From: Zarea fungicola
Taxonomy: Eukaryota; Ascomycota; Sordariomycetes; Hypocreales; Cordycipitaceae
Assembly (NCBI GenBank): GCA_900169235.1
Contig: FWCC01000141.1
Location: 70,284 to 134,283, forward strand
DNA length: 64,000 nt
Direction of reading: 5' to 3'
The notes below the pieces were generated by a model. That model saw only the letters and a list, made by a program, of their open reading frames with translations, did no database searches and was not told where the DNA came from. Positions 54,101 through 64,000 of the stretch are shown here, in pieces (the stretch's first letter is position 1; each line of letters opens with the position of its first letter). A program made the translations under genes and the position numbers.

Positions 54101-55314
54101 GAACAGTCTTAGGCAAGACTTTTTTAAAGCGTACCATTCAATTGCATTTTAATCGTGGCTATCCACAAGACGCACTAGGATACTGACGAAAAATGGGGGG
54201 AGGGTCGGGCAAAGTGAGATATGGGGAAGCGCCAACTCTCATTTCGTGAAGCAAATTCCACCAATAGATGTACATTCCATTACATTGGTGTCTAGTTAGT
54301 GTCAGTGTCCACATCATGCTTCCAAAACCATTCTATGACGGATCAAGTCAGCTCGGTGCTATTGTTGGTGGGGCCGATCAAGTTGGCTTATCGTGGCTCT
54401 ACGCCGACCGCCTCCAGCCTTATTTAGCAAAACAAAAACTAGAACAGGCGTCGGGTCATTAGTCATTGGGCAGAGTCGATGTTCCCGATTCTATGCAACC
54501 TGCTATTTGCGCCCATCTACACTAACTCGATGGCTTCACGGGCAGTCCAAACATCTCGAATCCTGAGCTTATATTGCTCTTCGTGTGATGCACGGCAAGC
54601 CCAATGTTTCTTCTCGTAGAACTTGATTGTATATACGTGGTCCCCGTTTACTGCCGCGGAAGTTGTGGCAGATCCGTGTAGTATAGTTAGACGTTGAGTA
54701 TTAGCACATAGCGTATTTAAACCCCTGCTTAATAGTTTGTTTTAATAGTGGAGAGCCATCTATAGGGGAACGGCAGTTCGCACCTGTCAGATATCGGCAT
54801 GTGGCCGTACCTGAAAAAAGCCTCCGTGCGCTATGTGGGTGGTGTAAGTGATTACTTCGCCCTGGAGAGTTTCTCCGAACACTGGGTCGCGAGACCCATT
54901 AACAGACGTCCTCATAGCCATTTCAGGACGTAAGCAAGAGAGTTACAAGCTAACTAAATGACGAGTTAAAAGGGGGGGACAAGGTAAAATTTGGTGGTTT
55001 CTGGCCAGGTTCCGTGTCGTCGCCTGTTAGATATTTTGGTCATACTCCATACTTCATCAATTTGGCGTCACATCTTTTGGCGCCCACCGAACCCCAAGCC
55101 GCACCGAGACCTCATTACGGACAACCACTGGTAAATAATTTCCCGGAAGTGGCGATGAGTCTAGGCTCATGACACCACACTATTGCTAGTAACTAATTAC
55201 GGCTCGTATGGGGCCATCCATGATGGCAAGAAGGCACCACTAATTAGACTGGAGCTTGAGCGTAGTATCTTAGAAGTCTTACAAGCTGGGAATATAGACA
55301 AGAAGTATCCAAAC

Positions 55315-55322
55315 TATATAAG
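55315..55322 (+). promoter_or_regulatory. TATA-like box of the secreted-protein gene at 55413
   Basis: TATATAAG lies 98 bp upstream of the ATG at 55413. A polypyrimidine/CAACA-rich leader follows. Confidence 0.4.
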
Positions 55323-55412
55323 TAGTCATAATTGCCAACATTTTCAGCAACCTCAACACCTTCAGCAACTTCAATAAAACCAACATTCTCAGCTACTATA
55401 ATAAAGTACACT

Positions 55413-56211
55413 ATGAAATTCTCCATCCTTTTTATGGCATCACTGGCCTCGGCCATTGTCCCTTCCTTCCATCAGTATGAGGCGAAGAACCTGACCCAGG
55501 ATGAGGCTCATGCCAATATTCTTAAGAATCATCCTGCAGAATGGATCATTGAATCTGAGAATATTGACAAGTATCTCCTTGCTAACCGTGGTAAGTATTA
55601 TACTAAATTCATATAATAAGAAGTAAGTTACTAATTAATAAGGATCAAACCATACAATCTACCTTAGTGATGAAAAGGCCTTTGTCAGCATGGCGAAGGT
55701 TGAGTATGACGTCAAGACGGTTCATTCTCGTGATTCTGGACCTTGTCGGACGCAGAACAAGTACACCAAAACCTATACTAAGCAGACTGGTCAGTGGTAT
55801 GGAAGCTGGAGCCCTGCATCGAGCTGCTTAAACGGATTAAAGTCTAAGGCGGGAGGATCTAAGGCCTTGGCCTATTCTACGTCAATTGCTATTGCCGAAA
55901 ATGCTGGCCTTGATTGGAAAATTATTAAGGACGTCTTGTCGGTTTCACTTGGCCTTACTATTACCGAAACATACACCGAGACCGACACAACTACATGCAA
56001 TCTTCCTCCATACAGTACAGTACAGGTTTGGGGTCAGCCCTACCTCGCCTGGGGTTGGTTCTGGTCCCAGACTTGTACTTCTAACCCCATATGCGGTGGA
56101 TGTGCCGCTGAACGCGTCAATGGCGGTGCTACTGCACCTGCCCAGAACCCTAACACTCATAAGTACGTCCAGTTTGGCTGCAGCACTGGTACAAACAACG
56201 TCAGCTGCTGA
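55413..56211 (+). CDS. Secreted cysteine-containing protein of unknown function
   Basis: Two exons (55413..55590, 55643..56211) give an exact 248-residue frame; the intron has a GTAAGT donor and an AATAAG acceptor. A signal peptide covers residues 1-14 or so (MKFSILFMASLASA). The mature part starts with a short helical pro-like segment (QDEAHANILKNHPAEW). Next comes a domain of beta character: SRDSGPCRTQNKYTK, SSCLNGLKSKAGGSKAL, KDVLSVSLGLTITETYTET, DTTTCNLPPYSTVQVW, then QTCTSNPICGGC near the end. The TETYTETDTTTC pattern with even cysteines is seen in many uncharacterised fungal secreted proteins; I cannot name a function. The stop codon is followed almost at once by repeat R2 copy 3. Confidence 0.82.
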
Positions 56212-56220
56212 GTGTAACTT

Positions 56221-56337
56221 TGTTGCGCGGGGTGTGATTATCGACACTTCAAGGGGCTCAGCTTGGGCGGAGCGTTTGCTTTTGCAGGTAAACCACATAG
56301 TAACTTGAGCAGGTTGCCTAGGGCCACCCTATTAGGG
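56221..56337 (+). repeat. Dispersed repeat R2, copy 3 (most complete)
   Basis: Carries all blocks: TGTTGCGCGGGGTGTGATTA, CAAGGGGCTCAGCTTGGGCG, TTTTGCAGGTAAACCACATA, then GAGCAGGTTGCCTAGGGCCA. It starts ten bases after the stop codon of the secreted-protein gene. Confidence 0.75.
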
Positions 56338-56662
56338 GGTATCCTCGCACCCTCCCTCCATAGCTCCTTTCTAACCAATCCACACCGTCATATCCATGCG
56401 TAATTCCTGCTTTGTGTGACACTATGATCCAAGGCGTTGCGAAGGTAGCCAGGCGCCCACTCTCTTGTGGAAAACGTTATATACAGGCATAGTATACATT
56501 TAAAGAAGGCAATGACAATGCCCGAAGAAAGACTGTAAAGATGAATGCATGCGAATGCTACACCTGGGGTTATCTAGCCACCCATATACTTAGTAGATAC
56601 TACCCACCATGCCCGTACTAGCCGCTTAGCCTGTACCGTTACACTTATAACCGAATCGGAGC
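56338..56662. other. Intergenic, nothing recognised
   Basis: 325 bases between repeat R2 copy 3 and the MFS relic. No coding signal seen. Confidence 0.5.
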
Positions 56663-56996
56663 TTATATTGAGATTTCAGTCACTGGCCAATAGGCGTTTC
56701 TTTTGGCAAATCTTCGCGCCGTATCTGTAAAAACGATCGGTATTGGGGCGAGCGCAATTGCCACGCAGCCGAGCGACGTCGATGCGTATTGGATCTTCAT
56801 GCCGACAAACATTTGCCGGACAAACAGCGGGAATCCGGCACCACACAAAGATCGCAAAAGGTTGTTGCCTGCAAAGGTCTGGTAGGCGTCGACGAGATAG
56901 TTCAGAGCTTGAAGGTTGATCGACATGATGCCGAATCCCGTAAAGATGCCACTCAGTGCTGGAACAATCCAGTGAAAGTCAGGGTTATAGCCCGTC
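56663..56996 (-). pseudogene. C-terminal remnant of an MFS transporter (drug/polyamine DHA1 type)
   Basis: The minus strand reads about 110 residues that match the last two membrane segments of fungal DHA1-type MFS transporters: YNPDFHWIVPALSGIFTGFG, the INLQALNYLVDAY segment, NLLRSLCGAGFPLF, and GCVAIALAPIPIVF followed by the basic tail. A splice acceptor (TTTTTAG at 56997-57003) precedes it. The DNA further upstream is not transporter-like and 265 bp later the questin-oxidase-like gene ends. The first ~400 residues of the transporter are therefore absent from this locus. Confidence 0.8.
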
Positions 56997-57262
56997 CTAA
57001 AAAGAGAAGAGAAGAAAGAATTGTTAGCATGAAGAAAAAATAAACCACATTAGCGCGCTCCTTCCCCGGCTTGTGTACTCGATGCACTTGCCCAAATTGA
57101 TATCAATTGATGCATGAAATCTAGTTCAATTTCTTAAACTATTAATAATGTCGTGTTTAGTTTTGTTAAATAACAATGCAAACTAGAACGGAAGCAAAAG
57201 AAGAGGACTCCAGTAACAAACTCTTAATACACTCCACACCCCAACATTCACACGTCCGCTAT

Positions 57263-58935
57263 TCACTGGCCAAGGATAGGGGCTTGCAGGACCTCTGGGT
57301 CACGCTTTGGCTCTGTTTGATCTGGAACCGCCTTTTGCATAGTTAGTACTCAGGACATTCTCTGATATGATACGGGACAAACCTACTGCCCAAGCCTCTT
57401 GCCATCCTGCGCCGCGAACGTACATCCTTCCGGGACCTTGCAGCGCATCCACTACCATGGACTGGATATTGTTCCAGATAAAGTCGCTCTTTAAAATGGC
57501 CCAGGGCTTGGTGTCGTAGGCCTTCATGAGCTCGTGGCAAAGCGCAACGGCACGGGCCTGCTTGATGCCATGGCCATCATCGCCGAGACTGTGAAGTCTA
57601 GCAGCTGTAGCTATACGGTCGTTAGCACAAAAATACAGGGCCCGGCGCTCGAGCTATTCGGGGGTGCCTTACCCCTGGGGGAGCTCGCCGGCGCTTCCTT
57701 TGGTATGTACGATGAAATAGAATCCTCCGAAAAGGACGGGCAGCCTTGGGCGACATAATAGATGAGATCCAGCTTGACCTTCCATTCCAACAGCCGCAAC
57801 TTTGATTGCTCTGAAATCCAATCTTGATTGTTGATTGTCAAGTATATTGGGGCCACGTTGATGTGATGCCTTGAACAGAGATGATTGCCGTTAGCTATCC
57901 TTGCCTCATACTTGTCAGGTGGGTGCCAGTACTTACACTAAGAAGAAGTCGTATTTGACGTGCTTCGGCAGGCGGAGCGCAGCGCCAGAAGCTACATATA
58001 TAATGTCGTGGAACATCTCAGCGGTTCTCTCATGTAATTCGTCAGGCTGGAAGTGAATTGTCTGTAAAACGTCAAGAAGTTCATTTTTCGATCTTTTCAG
58101 AATACCGTCCCTGACTTTACTCTTGTCCGCGAACTGTGCGGCTTGGGAAAACTGGGGATCGTCATGGAGCTTTTGGTAGATATTTAGTGGTGTCTGCTCC
58201 GATAATGGTGCCATGCCCCTGCTAGCTCTAGACTCGCTTTCAAGCAGCAGTTCCTCAAGGCCGCCAGTACCATGAACACATGCCTGGGCCAGAGCCTCTG
58301 CGACAATGGCGGGCTGCTTCCATTCGAGACCATACATGAACTGAAGAAGCGGATGGAGCACACTTGAGTGTAGACGGAGCAGCAAATCATTGGCCGCCTC
58401 GTCGCCTTGGAGCAGGTATTCGTTGACGACGGATTCGTAGCCCTGCGAATCTATTTTGCCTTGAAAATACGCGAGGAAATCGGGGTAGTATTCCTCATTC
58501 CCCAGAAATTTTGATGCATTGGTCCAAGAGCTGAGGAGTTCCTGCTGCACGTCGGTATGCTCGGGAACGAGTACTCGCTGTAGGGGGTGCCTCTGATCAT
58601 AGGCCTTTTGTATGTCCTGTTGATTGGCTCCAGTGCCATAAAGAGCTAGGATATGATGCGGGAGCTACAGCAGGATGGACTTTAGCAGTGGATTTCAGCG
58701 TCGGCTGGTATCGGGTACCTTACATGGTTGTGAAATCCGTCCGAGTTCAGGAAGACATGGTGTTTCTATCAAATTAACACTTTAAAACCGTCATTTTTGT
58801 GTGTAAAAACGGGTTATTTACCTCCATGTCCTGTTGTAAAAGGTCGCTCGTTTTCTCAGCCACCTCATCACGCTGTATGATGTTCCAGAGGCCAGTCGTG
58901 GAAGGTGTCAATGAGATTCGCTTGGACGTAGCCAT
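57263..58935 (-). CDS. Questin oxidase-like protein (AflY/DUF4243 family)
   Basis: Six exons on the complement: 58822..58935, 58724..58765, 57937..58664, 57673..57869, 57387..57610, 57263..57331 give an exact 457-residue frame with all GT-AG junctions. Family features: HHVFLNSDGFHNHLPHHIL near the N-terminus, LHPLLQFMYGLEWKQPAIVAEAL, VHHINVAPIYL, RLLEWKVKLDLIYYVAQG and the DDGHGIKQARAVALCHEL block, then WAILKSDFIWNNI. Members include AflY, linked to Baeyer-Villiger-type ring opening of anthraquinone precursors in aflatoxin synthesis, and questin oxidase in geodin synthesis. No polyketide synthase is within the window, so the pathway is unknown. The neighbouring MFS end and broken regulator look like remains of a biosynthetic cluster. 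The gene itself appears intact. Confidence 0.88.
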
Positions 58936-59349
58936 GATGTTGCTCTTGACAATTGTAGAAAATCGGTTTGCTAGCATATGAAAGAGTATATTTTTTATTG
59001 GTTTGATGAGCCAGGCTATCGTGGAATCACATCCAATATTATTTCAATAACCTCAAGCTATTTATTCAAGCTCTGCGGAGGGGTAGGAGCTGAGGAGAAG
59101 TGGCTTTACGATATACGAGTAAGAATGCGGAGAATTGAAAAAGGACCTATAGGCCGACCCCTGTAAGGTTTGATCAGTGGCGAGATTCCGCTCCAATGCC
59201 GAGAATTAATGTTTCACCACAGGAGGCAACTCAATATTCACACGTGACTTGTCACAAGGGTCGGCCGATGCTTGTAAATAATAACTGCTGTGCAAACGAT
59301 GGGCAGGTGGAGCGCGGATTCAGTCAAACTCGCAGACGCGGCAAAAGCA
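58936..59349. other. Divergent upstream region between questin-oxidase-like gene and regulator relic
   Basis: 414 bases with no coding support. It would have served as the shared promoter of the two divergent genes. Confidence 0.4.
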
Positions 59350-60329
59350 ATGGCTGGGGCGTGTTCCCATTGCAGGCTGCAGAAACAAGATGTGATGGGG
59401 TGATTCCCAAGTGTTCTCGTTGCGTCTCGTCCGTTTTCCCTTGTAACCCTGTTCAAAATGATGCAGCTGCTAAAATTGCAATGTAGCAAGTCAATACCAT
59501 GGGACTACCATGACATATGGTCCTCTCAGCGCCGTCCGGTTATGCAGCCGACTCTCTCAACAGGCCAGCCCTTGGTGCGGCGCCGACCTCTTGTGGCTTT
59601 GACTTATCCCCCGTGAGTGAGCAGCGTCTGATACTGGCTGCCTGCAGCGGTAACGATATTTCCACGAGCGATACACCTTCTGGCCACCTTGCTGCTTCAT
59701 TGGTCGAGCGTATCCTCGACGCAGCTGGTGTGGATATCGTAAAGCTGGTGGATGAGTATTTTCGAATCACTCATAATTGGCTTCCCATATTGGACAAGGA
59801 GACACTGGCGTTTCCCGGCAAGACTTCTTGGCAAGACACTGGAGCAGCCGAGGACCAATTAGAGGCAAAACGAGCAACACTTCATAGCATTGCGAACCGC
59901 TATATTACTCCTCTACCTCTTAGGTTAGTGCGCTGTGTATCGTTTTCATGTGGGCAAGAATGAAGGTCAATTTATTAATTTCCTTGCGGTATGTTGGTGC
60001 GACTTTATAGTCCCGAGCACCGCCACTTGGATTGGGCCAACACGTTGAAAACGGCTTTGGCTATCCAGAGCGTGCATACAATTGTATTCGATACGTGCCG
60101 AGTTGAGGGCGGAATCGCTCGCGACTATGGATGGGATAACCCCAAACGGCCTTGCTTCCTTGGCATGTGTTGTCTGTATAGCGCCGCTGTTCGGCTGAAT
60201 GAGGTGAGCGAAGATGGGCTGACACCAGAGGAGTTTGGCCAGTTAAAATGTTGGTTAAACGAATTCAGTGCTCGCTGGAAAATCGGCGGCAAGTTGACCA
60301 GTTCCACCAAGCGGTGCATTTCGGTTTAA
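59350..60329 (+). pseudogene. Zn2Cys6 transcription factor relic with a frameshifted zinc cluster
   Basis: ATG at 59350 opens MAGACSHCRLQK, the first half of a Zn2Cys6 cluster. Its frame hits TGA within about ten codons. The second half (RCDGVIPKCSRC, SSVFPC) is read in another frame starting at about 59389, so one indel lies in the cluster at 59385-59389. Further on, 59517-59963 carries a fungal-regulator-like region (LVDEYFRITHNWLPILDKET), and 59991-60329 a further part (LDWANTLKTALAIQSVHT, WDNPKRPCFLGMCCLYSA). These are separated by stops without an obvious intron. The gene was divergent from the questin-oxidase-like gene and may once have regulated it. Confidence 0.7.
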
Positions 60330-61239
60330 CAGTCGCATTTTAGATGTCTTTGCACAGTACTTGGAGAAGGGCATATGATGGGGATACTACTGTGACGCAC
60401 CACAGAAAGGGTTGAGACTGTACCAGGAGGCCGTTGGGGTTTGCAGATATGCGAATTGTACGAATTGTACGAATTCTATTTGAATGGAGAAATACTTTGG
60501 CTCTATTGTATATTACAGACGTCGTTGAGCTGGCGACGGCGGAGGCAAAGTGCAACCGTGGTCTTGTAAGTTTTGGCCAATGAATTCCGAAGTTTAGATG
60601 TACTATAATGAAATACTTGACAGGGCCATCTAGCTGCAGATGCTGCAGTTGCTTGAAAGGCTTTACGTTATGCACTGTCGCTGTGGAAGAAAGAAAGCAA
60701 TGGTCACTGGGACAATGCAAGCCTGCCAGGCCTGCACTGCCTACCCATTCACTGGCGGACGCCTATTCACGGTCGGACACGCTATCCAGGCCAGTCTTCA
60801 ACACATGGAAATTAACTATGAAAAAAAGCGTTGAGCGGTCGTGCTTCTCCTTCACCAATGCATGCAAGTACTCTGCCGGGAGGCTTCGTGCATCCAAAAT
60901 AATGCAGAGATCTGATCTGCTCAAGACAGGGGAGAGCAGTTGCTTGGGCGCCTGGTGATCATGACTCCGTCTTTAGTGGAAGTGGCCGCTGTGGGATGGC
61001 GCTGATTCACAGGCAAGGGGCGTCGCATGCCCTGCAGCTGGCGGAACAGATACAGGGGAGTGTTTGGGTACGGCAGCAGTAGGTTTCAACCCCCAAAGCC
61101 TGGTCGCCTTGCTACAGCCGTTGGCAAGCTCTTTTTAGTGTATTCCACAGCGCGCTCGACGCTGTAATCACCCACCATCACTCCCGAGCAGCTTATCCTC
61201 TACACAACCCACCATCTTCATCATCTTCCTCAAAGTAGG
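60330..61239. other. Intergenic region containing R3b
   Basis: 0.9 kb. R3b is at 60884-60975. A short direct repeat of CGAATTGTA occurs at 60454-60476. No gene supported. Confidence 0.5.
60884..60975 (+). repeat. Dispersed repeat R3, copy b
   Basis: CATCCAAAATAATGCAGAGA, TCTGATCTGCTCAAGACAGG, then GATCATGACTCCGTCTT, parallel to 38891-38982 in the same orientation. Confidence 0.65.
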
Positions 61240-62376
61240 ATGCCTGATATCCTACAATTTATACGGCGAAAGAGGCATGCCAAAAACAAGGACAAGGATG
61301 GCTTCCCATATCTGCCAGATGTCCCATCGGCAACCTCGTTTGCACCGTCAACAGTAGCGTTGCCTGGGGCGAATGCAGACAGCTTGCTCTTTCAAAAGCT
61401 CCCTTGGGACCTGCGACGGCGCATCCTGATGGAGGCATTCGGTCAGCGAACCATGCACATGAATTTGGCCCTGGAATTGACGCCGAGCAAAAATCACCGC
61501 GTCATTACCACGGAGCTGCGCAAGCGGCACGCTGCCACACCCCGCCCCAGGCACGGCGACGAGACTCTGCCCAGAGAATGGAAATGGCGCAGCTCAGCAT
61601 GCCATGGTCCTTGCTTTGACCATCGCTACTGGACCATGAGGCCCCCTCGTGGTCCAAGTCCCCGCGAAAGAGAAGACGCCTGCTTGGAGGGCGATGCCAT
61701 GTGCGAGTACCTCACCAACCAGCCCTTGCCGTTTGCTTGCTTCATTGGCGTGCTTGGCTGGCTTCTTACCTGTCAGCAGGCATACAGTGAAGGAATAGAG
61801 ATTTTGTATCGCACAAACACCATTCGACTGCATGGAACGCACATCTTTTCCAACCTACCAAAGCTCGTTCCTCAGCCGCGACTCAATGACATTACCGCAG
61901 TGTCCCTCTTCTGGGATTTAGGAGCGCCGGGATTCTGCGGAAAATATCGGCTGCCGCAGAATTTCATCGGCCTTGAGGGTCTTGAGAGTCTTCTCTGCAA
62001 GCTGCCCACAACGTTGCCCGGCGTAAAGCGCCTGTACCTGTCTCTGTTTGGATTTTGGTGGCAAGACCTTCAGCTACGTGCTGCTGGCAGGCGGTCGAGA
62101 GAAATGTACAACGCGACAGAGTCTCTTTTGAGTACGATTATAAGTAGCGCCTTGCAGCAACAGTCCCTGGACGACTGCAGAATTTCTCTACCAGTTAGCA
62201 TATATCGGCCCTGGGCATTGGAAGCCATCGACAACACTGAGTTGCGGAGTGAAGCCCTGGAGGAAGCTCCTCCATCATTGTGGCGTCGTCTCCCCGACGA
62301 TGCTGCGCTGAGCGGCTACTGGGTGCAAAGCGGCGTTCAAGACTTGCCAAAGGAACAGAAATTTGGTAATTACTGA
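61240..62376 (+). CDS. DUF7730 domain protein
   Basis: A single exon of 378 residues from ATG at 61240. An F-box-like opening (LLFQKLPWDLRRRILMEAFG) is followed by the DUF7730 pattern: basic and Trp-rich middle (LPREWKWRSSACHGPCFDHRYW), then IGVLGWLLTCQQAYSEGIEI with LYRTNTIRLHG. The C-terminal half has leucine-rich, repeat-like segments (LESLLCKLPTTLPGVKRLYL). Proteins of this type are abundant in Pezizomycotina and uncharacterised; the N-terminal similarity to F-box segments suggests protein-protein contact, which is inference. It is convergent with the LysM gene, with 164 bp between the stops. Confidence 0.85.
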   Translation: MPDILQFIRRKRHAKNKDKDGFPYLPDVPSATSFAPSTVALPGANADSLLFQKLPWDLRRRILMEAFGQRTMHMNLALELTPSKNHRVITTELRKRHAATPRPRHGDETLPREWKWRSSACHGPCFDHRYWTMRPPRGPSPREREDACLEGDAMCEYLTNQPLPFACFIGVLGWLLTCQQAYSEGIEILYRTNTIRLHGTHIFSNLPKLVPQPRLNDITAVSLFWDLGAPGFCGKYRLPQNFIGLEGLESLLCKLPTTLPGVKRLYLSLFGFWWQDLQLRAAGRRSREMYNATESLLSTIISSALQQQSLDDCRISLPVSIYRPWALEAIDNTELRSEALEEAPPSLWRRLPDDAALSGYWVQSGVQDLPKEQKFGNY

Positions 62377-62540
62377 TGAATTCCGACTGATTTACGCTCA
62401 ATGCGATATACACAATCTACAAACAATTCCGACTGATTTAAATTCGATGCGATATACATTTTCAAATCTAGAGAGCAATCTAATGAAACGGTCAATTTCA
62501 ATATGTCATCTCAAAACACAAACTACTGGATGGCTACTCT

Positions 62541-64000
62541 CTAAGTTGGCACTGGCGCACCACTCGAAATGGTCGTCACTGGCCCTGTGACGCCAATGCA
62601 GTAGTAGTAGTTCAACCACAGACCGCCGCAGTCTGCTCCAACAGCAGGGTTCCATTTCAAAAAGTCACTATGAAAGGTTAGACACCAAGTCACACTCATG
62701 TTACACTCAGGGCAGCATAGGCGTATTATCAAAACTTACGCAGAGTCTATCTTGGCGGCATTGGTAATGGACCAGCAGCCGTCTCCGTCTTGGGCCAGAT
62801 AGAATCTATGGCAATTGGCAATCATGCCAGCCTGCTCCAGCTTTTAGCAAAAGTTATTCCGAGTACGTATCATACTGTACACTTACCTGAACGGGTGATG
62901 GTGTCGAAGTCGGAACGCCAGTTGAGGTCGTCGTAGCCTTTGTCGATGTTGTCGACGTAGGCGTTGTGGTTTGACCGGCCGTACTGGTTCCCGAACTGCT
63001 CGTCGTCGTCGGATCCGGCCCTCCCGTTGTAGGAATCGGCCGTGTGCGAGTCGTAGGTGTCCCGGGTACACCCACACAGTACCAGGCGCCATCGACGATG
63101 CTCTCGCAGTTTTTGCCAACACTTGGGTTCCACTTGAGGAAGTCGCTTTGCGAAAAGACGTCAAAAATGGCGACAATCTCATCGCAGGACTCCCCATCGC
63201 GCTGGTACCAGTGCGAGCAGGACCCGTCCTGACCAGCAGGGATGCTCGTCGGACGCACAGAGGCAGTGGACGGCAGGGCAGTCACACCATCAGGGCCGAC
63301 AATACAGTACCAGTATCCTGCCCACAGCCCGTCGCAGTTGCCACTGAGCCCAGGATTGAGCTTGAGGAATTTTTCTTGAGTCAAGACATTTCCGTCAATG
63401 ATTTGTCGACAAGTGTCGCTCTATCAGGCAACATGTGAGCTCCAATTCTTCGGGACAGATAAAACTACTGGACTATTTCCACTTACAGATTTAGCCTGGT
63501 ACCAGTCCTGGCATCCAGAAATGGCACTGTTAATTGTAGGAGAAGCAACAAACGTGCTGTTCACAGCGGGGAAAGTCGACGGCGTGTACGACCCCGTCAA
63601 CGTCGGTACCGTCGCTGGAGCATCCGTGGTTGTCCACTCAAAGCTGACGGTGACATTCTGCACTCTGGTGCTGACGCAAACCCACCAGCCATCGAAAAGG
63701 CCAGTACAGTCGTCTCCGAGTACAGGATTCCACTTGATCCTACAATGTGATTCAACGTGTTAGTGTTGTATTCTTCCTGCAACTCTGACCCGACAATGGT
63801 GCAAGCAAGGGACAGCCACTCACAAATCTTCTCTAGTCAACCAAGAGTGACTTGAGACGATGCGCTCACAGCTATCGACTGCCGTGGGCAGATACCAGTC
63901 GTCGCAATTGGCAGGTTGTCCCGGCTGTGTTCGCTGCGGCGGGAAATTGCTCTCCACTGTTGTCGCCGTAATGTTCCAGTCCGTTACCGGATGACGTGTA
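62541..64000 (-). CDS. Secreted multi-LysM protein, 3' part (N-terminus outside window)
   Basis: Five exons on the complement visible: 63824..>64000, 63487..63739, 63420 back to 62887, 62740..62840, 62541..62667, all in phase. Four LysM-like modules can be read. They have the fungal cysteine framework (C near the start of WY(L/Q), SC/TC, NC or DC after the WNP or LNP turn, then W-x-C): NCDDWYLP to DGWWVC; GCQDWYQA to WAGYWYC; SCSHWYQRDGESC to DGAWYC; NCHRFYLAQDGDGC to NYYYC. A Thr/Ser/Pro linker (62890-63050) separates modules 3 and 4 and is probably O-glycosylated. LysM proteins of this type bind chitin oligomers in the apoplast or cell wall and hide hyphae from host recognition or protect against chitinases. 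The start and signal peptide lie beyond 64000. Confidence 0.9.

Larger units (their letters stand above)
51072..55412. other. AT-rich gene desert
   Basis: 4.3 kb with stop codons scattered in all frames and many TA-rich stretches. A run of C residues lies at 52718-52728. The segment 53450-53680 is locally GC-richer and could be an old gene relic, but no motif was recognised. It may reflect repeat-induced mutation. Confidence 0.55.

Overview
The window comes from a filamentous ascomycete, most likely a Sordariomycete of the Hypocreales type. The reasons are short 48-110 nt GT-AG introns with CTAAC-like branch points, Zn2Cys6 regulators with a fungal-specific domain, several NACHT/NLR-type genes, a HeLo-domain gene, a multi-LysM secreted protein, a DUF7730 protein, a questin-oxidase-like enzyme and small secreted cysteine-rich proteins. 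The genus cannot be fixed from sequence alone. Many genes in the middle and right part are broken, and long stretches are AT-rich and empty, as expected for an accessory, repeat-influenced chromosome region.

Layout. 1-12 kb is an ordinary metabolic block: the 3' part of a fumarylacetoacetate-hydrolase-family gene, an SDR and a zinc alcohol dehydrogenase that share a promoter region, a small secreted protein, a zinc-free MDR oxidoreductase and, tail to tail with it, a seven-exon Zn2Cys6 transcription factor. 13-39 kb is an immunity-like island: an SNG1/DUF3533 membrane protein, a broken PNP-NACHT gene, a protein with two HMG-box-like segments, an unrecognised 208-aa gene, a small cysteine-rich secreted protein, an intact NACHT-ankyrin gene head to head with a HeLo-domain gene, and a very large single-exon PNP-NACHT-ankyrin gene whose 3' end is decaying. 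Five direct copies of one ~38-40 bp sequence (called R1 here) lie at the boundaries of these modules. 39-50 kb holds a GIY-YIG-like relic, a Ure2-type glutathione S-transferase, an SDR with a splice-phase problem and a secreted FAD-linked oxidase. 50-56 kb holds two secreted cysteine-containing proteins separated by a 4.3 kb AT-rich desert. 56-60 kb holds a truncated MFS transporter end, a questin-oxidase-like gene and a regulator whose zinc cluster is frameshifted. 61-64 kb holds a DUF7730 gene and, convergent to it, a LysM protein that runs off the right edge.

How the genes may work together. The NLR genes pair a possible sensor or N-terminal effector domain (PNP/UDP phosphorylase fold, DUF7708-like helical domain) with a NACHT switch and, in two cases, ankyrin repeats. 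The HeLo protein is the kind of membrane-active executioner that fungal NLRs often control. The R1 copies, all in the same orientation, look like module borders: R1-A and R1-B bracket the SNG1 gene, B and C the first NLR block, C and D the NLR2/HeLo pair, D and E NLR3. Two further dispersed repeat families (R2, R3) also occur only between about 30 and 61 kb. All exon-intron models were made by hand from splice signals, reading phase and protein motifs. No search or expression data were available.
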